64,000 nucleotides of DNA from Trissonchulus latispiculum (GCA_030248195.1 JASAND010006680.1:1-64000), one strand, 5' to 3'. Shown: positions 34,646 through 46,929, counted from the first letter of the stretch. The notes: generated by a model not told the origin, from the sequence alone. Translations and numbers: made by a program.

Positions 34646-37600
34646 CTACTTACTAGTTGTAATGCAATTATTTCCCAAGAAAATAGGAGTTTTGCTCGGA
34701 TTGTTATTCTGCATAGTGTCTCTTGCTCTAATACAAATATTTCTCGAATCTTCTTTATAAGAACGTTTCTTCGTAGCAGTAGAGGGACTCGTTGTTTCAT
34801 AGAATTTTTGATGAACATTAGGTGGTGATATCTGTGAATCTCTTATATCGGAGGTTCCCCTCAACGACGTTGAGTCAGGGTCAGTTCTTTCACGTTCGTC
34901 TTGTCCAATTTTCGCTTTAGTCACTCCATGAAGTGTACTTCGAAGTATTCTTTTCCGGAAAAGTTGTCCAGGACTAAAATTTTCACTTGGAGTGGCTCCA
35001 TTCAATTCAGCTGCCATAAAGTCAAAATCGGAATCAACGTCACAACTGTTTACAATAGAATGAACTGGAAGGCAAGAAGTGTTAGCGATTTGTATCTGCT
35101 TACGTTTAGGCTCCATTAAAAGGGATTGTCGGTTTTCTCTTGCAACATCTTCCTGTTGTATTTTTTGGTTTTTCATCTCGTTCTTTCTAAGAGTTCTTCT
35201 TATCTCAGAATTATTTCCCTCCTTGGACGGGCTCTGTTCTGACGTTGGACAATCACCAAAAGATGAATCAAAACTATTATCAGTGCTGTTACAATTGTTC
35301 GTTGTAGGCAGAAGAGTTGGGGAAATTAAAGATGAATGCAAACCGACTTCAGCTGTTCCACTTGTTTCAAATACAGTTCCAATTGTACTTGACTGCCTTG
35401 AATTACTAGTGCTAGGTTGGCAAAGAGCTGCAACATCTTCAGTTTCGCTCCTTCTGGCTCTATCATCCGCAAAAAGTCTTTGACAAATTGGATTACGGCC
35501 CCTTTCTTCATTTGGCTGATTTCGAGTATGGTGTTGCAGGTCATTAACAATATCTATTTCAGCGCGTGCAATTGGATTTCCTTCTTCCAGCCTAAACTTT
35601 AGTAATTGAATTATTAAAAGAATATACTGTGATTCTAATTCTTCTTTCCGTAGTTTCGGAATTCTGATTGAAGAAGAATCATTTAGAGTTAAAGCGACTA
35701 AATTATCCTTATTGCACGCGATTGCTGATGGTTTCTGTCGTAATTCTTCATATTTTTCCTTTGAAATGAACAGATATCGGAATACTTCATCGGGAATTTC
35801 CTCCGCTGGTTTCTTGATGAAGTAGAATCCTCCATTCTGTCCCTGGTAAACTTTAGTAAAAGGAGCCAGTTTCATAATGTCATTTATCTGAAAACAAAAG
35901 AATAATAAAAAGTAATTCTATTATATTTTCTTTTTCTCTTTTCTTTGAGTAAAATCAATTTAGTGTTCAGTTTTCGTTCGCAACCTTAATTTCGATGTTT
36001 TTATTTCCATAAAAAAATAATTCTATAATAAGGAACTTTGTACTACAACGATTTGAAAAGAATATCATATTATATACCCCTTTTCCAATATCTTGTCGCA
36101 ACTTGGGAGTAATGAGTGTCTGCAACAGATAACCAGGAATGATGTCTCCTTGAAACCCAATCGCTTTTTCATGGACATATTGAATGAGCGAATCCTGTCT
36201 TTTGTACGACGGTAGAATTAGAACTGCGGGTGGATTGACAATCAATAGGTAAATCTAAAAATATGAAAACTAAAAATAATAGAAGTAATTTATTAGTAAT
36301 TTGAGAAAATATAAAGAACACGGAAAGGAGATGATGGCAACAAGAATTATAACAGAAAATTAAAAATTTTAACAACATTATAGTTAATTATTGAAAAATT
36401 TTATAACTTTCTTTTTGATGCAAGAGTTAATAAGGAATTTTTGTTCAAAAAGTATGTTATCTTCAAAAAACACAGATGAGGCCCATTCAAGAGTCCACTT
36501 CATATTAGTATATTGTTAATTAACTTCATAAACATACATGTCGAATAGATCGTTTCCAGTTTTCTGATTGTAAAACTGTTGCCAAAGCATTTTTAACATC
36601 GGTTAAAGTAATTTCAAAAGACAAGGGCCCTGCTGCCAATCCTTGCTGAAGGAGGGAGATAACGTAGCGTAAAATTCGAAAACCAACAGCTAGACGAAGT
36701 GTGATCTGTCGTATTTTAGGATTATGAGTAAATAAGTCTCCTGAATCTAAATCGCTGTTCATCGAATCTACGCATCTGTCCCAATAATTGCACAAGTAGT
36801 TCATAGCTTCATCAGTGCACTTATATTCAGTTCTTCCATTACTGAAAAGAATACTTTCATTGCTCATGTGGTTAGTACAAAATCTATACGATTTTATAAG
36901 ATAAAACTGTATTTTCTATGTTTTTAAAATTAAATAATCGAAATACCGCACCTTCAAATTGAATAATGTCATTTCAAGATTATGAAAATAAACAATAATC
37001 ATTATACTTGCAAATTTAAGTACATACTTTATAGAATGTTCTTGCCAAATCTTAGAGAATGCATCCGTTAAACTCATTTGCCCGAAATGAGTAAGCAATG
37101 TTTCTCCGGCTTTGATTGACATAGCAGTTTTGTAAAAAACTGTAGTCGCTGGAAAGAGGAGTAACCTAAAAAGCATTATCGTATTGCAGATAATATTTGT
37201 ATACTGACGATTTAATTTATGCTAATAATTTAGGAAAACTAAAAGTAGTTATAACTTTATAATAACTTTATATATATGTATATAAATGTTTTATAAATAA
37301 AATCTAATGTACTTATACAGACCTTTCCCATAACCCATCTGCTGCTTGAGCTGAATGATAACACTTTAAAACAGCTTTGTGCGATAGTCCTCCCAGAATA
37401 TGCAAAGAGGCATCAACAGGCATCTCGTGCTCCACCGACTTGAAAGCCGAACTACTTTGGAAAATAGACCACCATTGGTTAAGCCAACAAAGGCCATCAG
37501 GACTCCCTCCAATGCTGCTCTTCGCCAGGTTATTGATGGTATTTAGAAATTCATCACTAATGAGAATCATTGTAGGGTCCACGTTCTCATCCACCAACTA

Positions 37601-38334
37601 AATAAAAAAAGAAAAAGTGAATTTTTTAGCATAAGCGGATCACACATCCCCACCCCTCCAGCAAGATCTTTCAGTTGCCGTTGGTTCCCCCCTTACGAAT
37701 CGAAAAGACATTTAAGTATGTTATATTTATTTTAATATTTAACAATATACTTTTTGTTGGTGTTGTTGAATTCCTTGAATTGTACAGATCCCTACGCACT
37801 TGTTGTGATACCAAGATTCTCCCATAGCATCAACTATTACATCGCGAAAAAACATTTTCATTGCAGGTGTTTTTCCAGTACAAGATCTTCCCACAAGAAA
37901 CATCATAGTTGAAAGGGGTTCTTCTCTCTTGTTCCTCATGATTGGATCTGTGTAGGTTATAACACCATCTTCAAATAAGAAAATATGATTATTGTTTATG
38001 AATGTATTTTCAAATTGCACATTTTCAAAATTTTTGTAGTAAATTAGTTAATATTACACAACATGTCAATGAAGCCGTACTAGTATTATTAGATATAAAT
38101 TACCTTGAACAGAAAAGATACAAAGCTGAAGTATTGCCGCTAGGATATGCGTCGAGGACAAGGAAAAGGTAATTGCAGCAGTAGCCAGAAAGGATGTGAT
38201 GTTTTCGTCTATTAACATTAGATCTAGCAGATAAGGAGTTTTTCTTATGTCTGCAAACAGTTTTTCTATTACACCATTATCGATTGCATCAATGACCAAA
38301 TGAGCTGGTCTGCATGATCTTGGAACAGGATCCT
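34646..38334 (-). CDS. DUF3987-like P-loop protein, multi-exon, possibly decayed
   Basis: Minus-strand exons: ~38334-38104, ~38020-37751, 37597-37323, 37165-37028, 36841-36538, 36254-36078, 35887-34646 (a GTAAGT donor at 34,653 may end the last exon earlier). The second exon holds a Walker A motif GRSCTGKT and the third an acidic ILISDE (Walker B-like), then LHILGGLSHK and, across the next junction, LLLFPATT. This order matches the DUF3987 family. The last exon encodes ~400 residues, mostly Ser/Asn-rich and disordered. Exons 3-7 join in frame with intron phases 0, 2, 2, 0, 0. No AG acceptor in the right frame exists upstream of the Walker exon, and the 5' end is cut by a decayed transposon and a LINE fragment. 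It may be a pseudogene. The cellular role of this family in animals is not known to me. Confidence 0.55.
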
Positions 38335-38402
38335 ACAAAAATAAATGCATTTTAGTTTTGTTTGCTGTTTAGTATAAGTTACGTGATAATAAATATAAAG
38401 TA

Positions 38403-38660
38403 GCGATTCCTTTTTAGCATATATTATTGGTTGGCGATTATAATTATATTAAAATTTGGTGAAATTCCTCAAAATAATCCTTTTTAACATAGTTTTTTAT
38501 CTTCGCGGGCTGTAAAATCAAAGTAAGGGAATCATTTTAAAGATCCCGTTTTAACGTGTTATTATCTCCTTCTGCTTTTTGATGATAAAGTGAAATGATG
38601 TGGACAATGGCTCAAAAAATTTACTTTAGTCTACGAAAATCAGGAAAACTACCTATGTTA
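38403..38660 (+). mobile_element. Decayed family A element
   Basis: A degenerate, internally deleted relative of family A. It matches 'gattccttttt.gcatat', 'ggttggcg', 'aaatttggtgaaa', 'ctgtaaaatcaaa.taaggg' and 'aaaatttactt.agtct'. The end TTAA motifs are gone. It lies just 5' of the DUF3987-like gene. Confidence 0.6.
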
Positions 38661-38671
38661 GAGGCAAGCGA

Positions 38672-39900
38672 CACACAAAAGACTAGGCGTTATTTCAGTT
38701 GCACCCAGGTCAGCAACGGTTGTATAGCCAACCTCTGCTGACCCCCGCATGTCAAGCACAACTAAGATGGCTGAAGACTATGAGCTTGCTCGTCAGCTAA
38801 GGGATCAAAAAGGCTGCAGAAAAGGAATGGAAAGGGAAAACGAGCACTCAGATAGGATAGATGAGAAAAGTCCGTTTCTAAACAGAGATTTGATTCAGCA
38901 CTAATATATAACATCAATCTGTCAAACATGAATACCTTAAGTTTTATGCAGTGGAATAGTTATGGATTGAACTATAAATTATCTGAACTTAGGAACTACC
39001 TTTCCGAGCATGATATAAAGATAGCCGCTATTCAAGAGACTTTCCTTACCCGCAAGTACCAGCCCCATTTCCCCGGATACACGTCGTATCGGCTAGATCG
39101 AGGCAGTCATGGAGGCGGATTATTGTTGTTAGTGGCGTGTACTTTATCCAGCACATTAATCCATGAAAGTAATTACAATGGCAATGAAATACAAGTTGTA
39201 GAAGTATCCATAAACAGCCGGACATTAACAGTTGCTAATTTTACTATCCTCGTAACGTTCCGTTAGATTTATCTTCCCTAGATACAATTAATGTCCCTGC
39301 TGTAATCTTGGGTGATTTCAACTCAAAAAGTACAGACTGAGGTTACAAATCCAACGACGACAGAGGATTATCCGTGGCTTCTTTCGCTTCCCAACGAGAC
39401 TATGTAATAGCCCAGACTAGCCACAAAACCAATTCTTATTTATATGGAAAGGATCCTAATGTGTGTTACAACCCAGATTTGACTTTTATACGCTTACCAA
39501 ACCTCTTTACCTGGTCCCTGAAAGAAGGTGATAACCTTGGATCCGATCATAAAAGTTTAATTCTTACATTTAATTATTCCTGTCCCATCCTCAGACGTCT
39601 ACCCCGGCCCATTCTAAATCGCGCAGATTGGCCTCAATTTCGATTAGACGAGATTATGCGACTACAGGTTCCCGATCCTTTATCAGAAAAGGATTATGAC
39701 TCCTTGTTGAAGAGAATCGAAAATTCCATTTTGACCGCCGCCAATAGATTAATACCATTTGGGCGTGTCTCATCAAAGAAATCTATCCAATTTTCTGCTT
39801 GTGACTGTCAAAAAATTATGTCCGATCCCAGCTATTGAGCCAGTATCCTAAATTTCTTTCCAGCTTGCACTGTTAATGATCACGTTTTTAAATCTGAAAA
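38672..39900 (+). pseudogene. LINE (non-LTR retrotransposon) endonuclease fragment
   Basis: Two frames, 38,928-39,266 and 39,374-39,838, carry an apurinic-type endonuclease domain. Visible are an MQWNSYGL start, IAAIQETFL with the catalytic Glu, GDFNSKST near 39,310, and SDHKSLILT near 39,545. A frameshift near 39,265 and a TGA at 39,337 break it. It is 3'-truncated: no reverse transcriptase follows. This is the opposite of the usual 5' truncation of LINEs, so later rearrangement is likely. Jockey/RTE-like, clade uncertain. Confidence 0.7.
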
Positions 39901-39919
39901 TAATCTGGGGTGCAAAAAA

Positions 39920-40085
39920 TAGTATCAGGATCCGCTCAAGGATTGGCTAAAAACTTCAGGATCGGATTAGCAGTGGATCCTGATTTCAGGATCGGGTGTC
40001 TAAGACAGGATCTGTTCAAGGATTGGCTAAAAATTTCAGGATCGGGTTAGTAGTGGATTCTGAGTTCAGGATCGGGTGTCACCCC
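39920..40085. repeat. AGGATC-type tandem array (~95-bp units)
   Basis: Two units beginning 'caggatc.g.tcaaggattgg' with internal 'ttcaggatcggg'. Complementary 'gatcctga' arrays lie at 43,985-44,240. The two may be the ends of a larger element enclosing elements C and D, but no terminal repeat could be placed. Confidence 0.5.
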
Positions 40086-41110
40086 ACCAACTCCCCCAAT
40101 CGGTTTAAGGTAGTGGTTTTGTGCATTGCTTTTGTGGTGATTTTGTGAAACGCTATAACTATCGCAATTTTGGGAGTTGGGAAGAGCTTTATACATCGTT
40201 TTAAAGCTTATTATCTGAACATTCACATGAGCTTACGAAACTGGCAAAATCAGCAAAAAATAGCAGAAATTTTCTGATATGCTGACATCTAACAGGATGA
40301 ATATAGACCAAAAATTTTTGAACATCGATTTCTCAAAACTGGAGAATCGGCCAAAAGTTCTTTTTGCGCCACTATATGAAGTACATGTGAGCCGAGAGGG
40401 ACATTTTTCGGATTTGGCTCTTCAAGTCTCAAGGCTTCAGAAAATCCAGCAAAGGTGCTGTGACACGAAATTCCGCAACTTTGTATTCAGTTTTCTCACA
40501 ACTGGAGATGTTTTAGCCCAAACCAAGAAAAACGTCCCTTCGCAGAAGGATGAATTTCTATTCCGCTAAAAATCTCCGGAATCCGTCGAGTAGTTTTTGA
40601 GAAATCGATGTGCGAAACAAAATAATCGCAGTTTTGCCAAAATGGTTTTTTGGCCAAATCTCTAGGTTAAAGCAATCAATTCCGGCTAATGGGTATTCAT
40701 AAAATGGGCATTTGAACGCTGCATCGATTGAGTATAAATAAGTTAAGTTTGTTCTTAAAATGCGGCAGTAATTTTGAAAAAACTGATTTCCTCGAAAATG
40801 GCCATTTTCGACCCTAAAAACAGTTTTTTGCTTATACTGACTTAACCACTGTAGATAGCTCAAAGGTTGTAAAAGCAAAAATGTTCATTTTCGTGACCTC
40901 TTTCCAGCCACAACAGACAATCCCGTGTCTTGTCTACCTATTGGGAGCCTAAAGCCAAAAACCAAAACTTTCGTAAATTTTGGCGTAAAAATACGAGGCT
41001 GGTCCCAGAATGTTAAAGAGCACGGAAATAGGTTATTTCGTAAGCCTTAGCCATTAACGTAAAGGATTAAAGCCGTGTGAGTCAAAAATACCCGAAAGGA
41101 AACCAGCACC
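40086..41110. other. Unassigned non-coding stretch
   Basis: No gene or assignable repeat. The 96-106 aa frames here have no recognised domain and the DNA is low in coding character. Confidence 0.4.
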
Positions 41111-43536
41111 TTAAAGGGGGGGACTACTAAAATCGTCTTGCCCCGGCTTTCTCCGATTGACCTACTTTTTGGCGAAGATATAGAGCACGGATGTGGTCAA
41201 AAAATATCGGGTACTGAGACCTTAGCTGCCTTCCAGCCATGTGCAGCAGTCGTGTTCATGTGCCCGACCGCCCATTTTTCGCAACTACCAACATAATTAA
41301 TTAAAAATTTCTACTGACTGCTAGGCTCAAGCTTCAAAGCTCCCAGAGTTGGAGATGGACACATTTTTCTTGACCGCGACCGCCCCGCGACCGCAGTAGT
41401 CATGACCGCGACCGCCCGCGACCGCGACCGCAGCCCGCATGCTAATTGTGTGACCGCAAAAGTTTGAGTTAGTGAGCTTTAAATCCGTGTAAAAAGTCCA
41501 CTTTCTCGCATATTTAAGGTATGTATTTTCACTATTTTTCGATCGCGCAACTGAAATTACAAAAGGATTTGATTTTTGTAATGGTTATTTTTTCTGAAAT
41601 TGTTTAATAAACAAACATTATTCAACAAAACAAAGCTCATTATTTTGAGGAAAACAAAAGTTTTTTTTCCGATTTTCTTCAAAATTTTCTAGTTTAGACG
41701 CTTATTTTTCCAAAATCAAATGATCAAACTCAAACCCCTGGAAAATAGCCCGCGGCAATTGTCCCAACGCGTGTGCAAAGCCGCTTTCTAATTAATTGCA
41801 TGAGTTCAGAGAAATTCGTGTTCAAGCAATCCAATTGCCATTTTTAAAATTTCACGTTTTTGTTGCTGAGCTTACTGGCTAGGCAGAAATGCCGGATAGA
41901 GCTCTCCATTGGGATAGCATGAATTGTAGGAGTACAAATGTGGCCAATACTTGACTTACCGACCTGTGTTCTTGAAGCTGTCAAAATCTGACAAAATTAG
42001 ATTTTTCGAAAAATGGTCCTTTCTGACTCAAAAAGATTTTGGCGTTATCACTGAAATTGTAAGGAGTCAAGGAATACCCGAAACAACAAAGTTGCAGGTA
42101 TTGGTAAGAGCATTGGAATGACTTCAAGTTTGTAGGAGTAGGGTGACTAATTCCGCTGAACCCGCAAAATTAAAAAAATTTCTAAAATCAAATTAAACAG
42201 AATTAGAAATAAACAAATTTGAACAAATTTCAGTAAGGACTACCGTAAGGACTGACAGTTTGTACAGCTTGTCCACCCAACAGGCAAAGCATTTAATGCA
42301 GTAAAACAAAATGAAAAATAAATATAAACCTAATGATTCGTCCAGAGGACCACTTATGGCAATGTAAACACGTAAAATATTTTGGAAAAATTGAAAATTT
42401 TTGCTAGAAATTGGCGCAAATTGAGAAAATTTGATGGAAATTTGCGGTCATTGCGGTCAAGAAAATTTGACCACGACCGCGACCGCCCGCGGGTACCCGC
42501 GGGTACCCGCGGGTACCCGCGACCGCGTCCAACTCTGGCCATGCGCCAATATGATTTGGCACATATGTTCCTACCTGGAGAAAAATACTAGATGGCTGTA
42601 TCTTATCTGTATCTAAGCGAATTACTCTTCAAAGTTGAAGTTTTGGCAAAAATTTAAAAAATTTTGGCTAACGAAAAGAAAATTTTATTACTGGTGCAAG
42701 CTATAAGGCTATAATTTGGCATAAAAGGAGGCCCTATAGGAGTACTCATTTGTGCCAAATGGCAAGAAATTCTGCCGCGTGAGAAAGTTTTTGTCAACTT
42801 TAGTCTTCAAAAATTGCCGAAATCACCATTCTCAGTCTGTCGGATCCTGTGTAGAGGCTTTCTGCAGCCATGGAAGTCGCAAACCTTCACTAATCGAGCT
42901 GAAAACGTTTGTGGCGGTGTTTTCTACTTCGCTGAGTTCAAATATCTCAAAAAATTTTAATTTCAGAAAATTTGATTTTTTTCGATTTCTGAGGTATCAT
43001 TGCCCAAAAAATGCATGCGTTTTTGGAAATTTTTGAAGATTAAAGTTGATATAAAAATTTTTTCACACAGCAGAATTTCTTGCCATTTGGAACAAATGAG
43101 TACTCCTATAGGGCCTCCTTTTATGCCAAATTACAGCCTTATAGCTCGCACCAGTTATAGAATTTTTCTTTCGTTAGCCAAAATTTTTTAAATTTTTGCC
43201 GAAACGTCAACTTTGAAGAGTAATTCCCTTAGATGCAGATAAGATAAAGACATCTAGTATTTTTCTGCAGGTAGAGACATATGTGCCAAATCATATTGGC
43301 GCATAGCAGTTTTGAAGCTTGGGCCTAGCAGTCAGTCGAAATTTTTAATTAATTATGTTGGTAGTTGTGAAAAATGGGGGGTCGGGCACATAAACGCCAC
43401 GGCTAGACATGGCTGGAAGGCAGCTATGATCTCAGTACCCGATATTTTTTGACCGCACCCATGCTCTATATCTTCGCCAAAAAGTAGGCCAATCGGAGAA
43501 AGTCGGGGCAAACCTTTGGTAGCCCCCCCCCCTTAA
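41111..43536. mobile_element. TTAA-flanked element C with ~230-bp TIRs
   Basis: The left end TTAAAGGGGGGACTACTAAA and the right end ...CCCCCCCCTTAA are inverted repeats for about 230 bp, sharing 'ttttggcgaagatatagagc', 'aaaaaatatcgggtactgag' and 'aattaattaaaaatttc'. A second inverted pair, 42,538-42,780 with 43,061-43,310, lies inside (shared 'tataggagtactcattt'). No transposase is seen. TTAA ends and G-rich termini recall families A and B. Element D is inserted in the left half. Confidence 0.75.
41344..42537. mobile_element. hAT-like MITE D (GACCGC-armed) nested in element C
   Basis: The termini CAGAGTTGGA and TCCAACTCTG are inverted. GACCGC hexamer arrays lie on the plus strand at both ends (41,373-41,455 and 42,466-42,527), the right one mixed with CGCGGGTACC units. 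The TIR resembles MITE c (CAGGGTTGGG). The flanking 8-mers (AAAGCTCC and GCCATGCG) do not match, so the TSD has been lost or the boundary altered. Confidence 0.65.
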
Positions 43537-44893
43537 GTCACAACCTCACACCGTCGCAGATTAAACACAAGTACATATGCCTGCAAGCCATACTTCACAT
43601 CACAATACATTTATTCACAATTAACCACCCGCTGAAATAGGATAATATACAAACTCTGGCAGTTTCGGTGTCAAAGTTTCATACATTCCCTGTTATACGA
43701 TACATACACGAACTGAAACCATTTCATGAACTAAAGATCAGATTTGTGGCAGAAACACTGATGCTGTTTATCTTCATACAGGGGACTTGTTATTTCCTGG
43801 TCAAACATATAATGCAAATGCTGTCGAACGTATAACTTACGTCACAGTTCTCCAATTCGTAGAATTACTACTTGCAATTAAAACTTAATGTTTCGTTTCA
43901 ATTCTTGCTGTAATTTTTTCATTGGGTCCGGTTCAAAAACCCATTTTTATGGGTTTTTGTGATATATTCCACTGAACTGCCCTGTAAGTGTAAACTAAGC
44001 TTAGGATCTAGAATCCTGCCTAAGCCTGGTCCTGAAGTTACAAGCCGACCCTGAAATAGATCCTACTTTTAAACACCCGATCTGAACTCAGAACCACCCC
44101 AAAGTCGGACCCTGAAGTTATAAGCCGATCCTGCAGCCGATCCTGAAGTTACAAGCCGATCCTGAAATAGATCCTGTTTTTAGTCACCCGACTCTGATCC
44201 TGATCCTGAAATAGATCCTGATTCTGATCCCGAAGCTGGCTTTAGCCACCTCCTTCCAAAGACTGTCTTGCCGCTGCCCAACGTGTGGTATGGGAACACC
44301 CCTAGCGACTGGTCTTGAGCATTTCTTTATATATAGCTATGTATATGCTACATATATATGAAGCGTACCTTTTTTAAGACAGGCACTTTTTAAATGCAAG
44401 GCAGTGGAAAAAGTCAGCCCTTATGTCAAATGAGGTGTCTAAGAACCTGTTTTAACAATTGTCGATTGCCATACGAAATTACTTTACGTGTGTGGTGGGT
44501 GACTCTTGGCCAATTTTTTATATTTGGACAACAGTCACAAAATCTGTTTGAGTTTCGAGTTCGTTTCGTTTTGAGTTTTGATATTGGGCGGCAAATTTCA
44601 TGTTATAATTCTTGCTGCGATTATGGTTTCCAATAATTTGGGCGCTATGTTCTGCGCCCAACTTCGCCTGCCAACTTTGTCTGATTTTGCAGCCTAGCTC
44701 GCTGCCGGAAATTTAATTCAAAATTTTAAATTAAGATTTAATTTTGCCCATCTTAATTCCGGTCTTTGCTGGATATCGCTGTCAGTTGTTTTGGTGCCTG
44801 GTTCTATTTGAATCTTGCAGTCTGGGCCGCTGATGCGCTACGTATCTGCTGAATGGCGACTGTGTCGCAGTTGTTTTGTAAAGAATTTAGAAG
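43537..44893. other. Intergenic DNA with GATCCTGA array
   Basis: 43,985-44,240 holds irregular tandem 'cctgaagttacaagccgatc' and 'cctgaaatagatcct' units. The remainder has no supported gene; the 80-aa frame at 44,394 is not recognised. Confidence 0.45.
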
Positions 44894-45768
44894 CAGGGAT
44901 GGAAACTGGGTCATGGGTCATTGGGTCATGGGTCGTTTGGGTCGCCATTTTTGCTTGGGTCACTGGGTCTTGGGTCACTGATTTCGTGAAATCGTTGGGT
45001 CAGTATGGGTCTGGGTCAGTCTTCCTGCGGGTCACTTTGGGTGTGGGTCAGCAAATTTTAGTGGGTCATTTTGGGTTTGGGTCACAGGGTCTTGCCAAGT
45101 CTCTAAAGTAAGCTTCTGGTTTCAATTTTTGTGGTGGAAATTTAGCCAATTTTAAAATAAAAGCCAGTGTTTTTAAAAAAGTTTTGCGCCTTCGGCGCGA
45201 TCACTAACAATTTTATTCAATTTAGCACTCGCTTCACAGAAATCAGTAGTTAAGTGTGACTTGCCTTACCATGCCATTCTATTTCAGTGGGTTCATATGG
45301 TAAAAGCCACGTACCACGGTGGACATATTTCTATCGATTTTAAAATTTACAATTCATAAAAAGATAAGTTTTGAAATCTTGATAGGACCCTTAGCTTTTA
45401 CCAGTGACCTTGAATGATCAACTTTATAGCTACAAACTTTCCACCGGCATAGGTATTTTGTCAAAAAGCAAACTATCGATCTAGTATCACAAAAAAGGGG
45501 AATGTACTTGTTCTTGCCTCTTTTCAAAAATTAAGAAATTTACGGTGTTTTCAAATTACTGCACAAAATACAATCACGTTTAGGTAAAGTCAGTCTGGGT
45601 AACGTTATTTTATTGGGTCATTTGGGTTTGGGTCACAAATATTCTTGGGTCAGTTGGGTCTGGGTCACCAAATTTTAAAATTTTATGGGTCGCTATGGGT
45701 CTGGGTCAAATTTGCGTTTGGGTCGACTGGGTCATGGGTCACAAAAAGTGACCCAGTTTCCATCCCTG
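44894..45768. mobile_element. hAT-type MITE d (GGGTCA-armed), TSD TTTAGAAG
   Basis: An 875-bp element with termini CAGGGATGGAAACTGGGTCA and TGACCCAGTTTCCATCCCTG. It has a perfect 8-bp TSD TTTAGAAG (44,886-44,893 and 45,769-45,776). GGGTC-based repeats run on the plus strand at both ends. The interior is AT-rich, with a 'gcgccttcggcgc' hairpin near 45,187. No gene. Confidence 0.9.
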
Positions 45769-45875
45769 TTTAGAAGTTCCATAAAAAATAATGTTTCTAG
45801 GGCCGCTTTAATATTACGTTAATTTACTAGGGAAATTATTCTGAGAAATAGGTTAGGGGGGGTCCTTCCTTGGGC

Positions 45876-45955
45876 AGAGTTGGCTCTGGGTCCAAAATTT
45901 CAGACCCTGCCCGGACCCGGTCCCAGAAATGGTTCCGGGTACCCGGATCTAGAAA
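45876..45955. mobile_element. Solo end of a hAT-like MITE
   Basis: It starts CAGAGTTGGCTCTGGGTCC and carries GGACCC/GGGTCC-type repeats, so it resembles the left end of MITE D. No matching opposite end was found within the following kilobase, so it is probably truncated. Confidence 0.45.
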
Positions 45956-46479
45956 AAACCAGTTTGCATTTCAAACCTCTCAGCATTCTTAAATTTACTG
46001 CAGTCTTAAATTTCACTGCAACTTTACTACTTTAATAGCCCAGTTATGAATATAACCTCTGATAAGCTTTAGGTAAACTTATTTTTCGGTTTGCGAGAAT
46101 TTTTTTTATGATTAGAGTGCTAGGGCTAACAAAAGTTCAGATCTCGTTTGGATATTGGTAGCCGTTTTTTTACATGAGTCCAGAGACAGTGTGAGACGCT
46201 CTGGAGGAAAGATGGTGAACGAACTTTTGTTGTCTTGTATTTGAAATGAAAACAATTCCCTTGAGCTTGTTTACTAGATTTTGTTTTGCGTTTACTTCAA
46301 AATTTTATTATATTAACTTATCAATTCGAGTTGTCATATTTCTAATTCCAATTCTATTTTGTTTCTAGCCCAACAGAACAACATAGATTAGAAAGATCTC
46401 AGCTAGGCAACTAGTAAATAATCTATCTATCAATAGATATCAGTTCATAGTGGAACGTAAGAAATGAAATTGTCACTTC

Positions 46480-46625
46480 AGCACCTGAGACCCAAAAAAT
46501 TCGGGTAGGAATCGAACCCACGATTTTCGGTCTAACGCTCCGAAGCTCTGCCAACTGAGCTACCGAGGCTACAGTTGCACCAAGCTAGAAAGAGTTCGTA
46601 TCCAAGCTGAAGTGAAAAACTGAAA
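46480..46625 (-). mobile_element. tRNA-derived SINE 3
   Basis: On the minus strand: leader 'agcttggtgcaactgt', box A 'tagctcagttggcagagc', box B 'ggttcgattcc', then a short tail 'ttgggtctcaggtgctgaag'. Leader and tail are shared with the SINE in the BEL/Pao element at 62,262-62,425. The anticodon stem has a mismatch, so it is not a functional tRNA. Confidence 0.65.
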
Positions 46626-46929
46626 TTTTACTGTTAATCATTCAAGTTCATTCTGGAAATTTGTTTAGCATACCAGTGTAAATATACTCTATCGTCAGGG
46701 TGTTTAATTGTATTAATAAGTGAGTTAATGCATATACTGAAATTTACAGCCTTTCATTGTTTTCCTGCTAAATTTCTCCCTTATAAATTTACACCGATCT
46801 AGTTTTTCCGGAAGGAAATTTTGCAAACAGAGAAAATTTACGCCATGACAATTCTACCTAGAGGTTTTCTGTCTTCCCTCTCATATAACTGGGATTTCCG
46901 CCTTGAACGCCTTTCGGTAGTATCGGTAA

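Noticed and set aside
41336..42545. 8-bp target duplication for MITE D
   Set aside because: The flanking 8-mers AAAGCTCC and GCCATGCG do not match, so no duplication is claimed.
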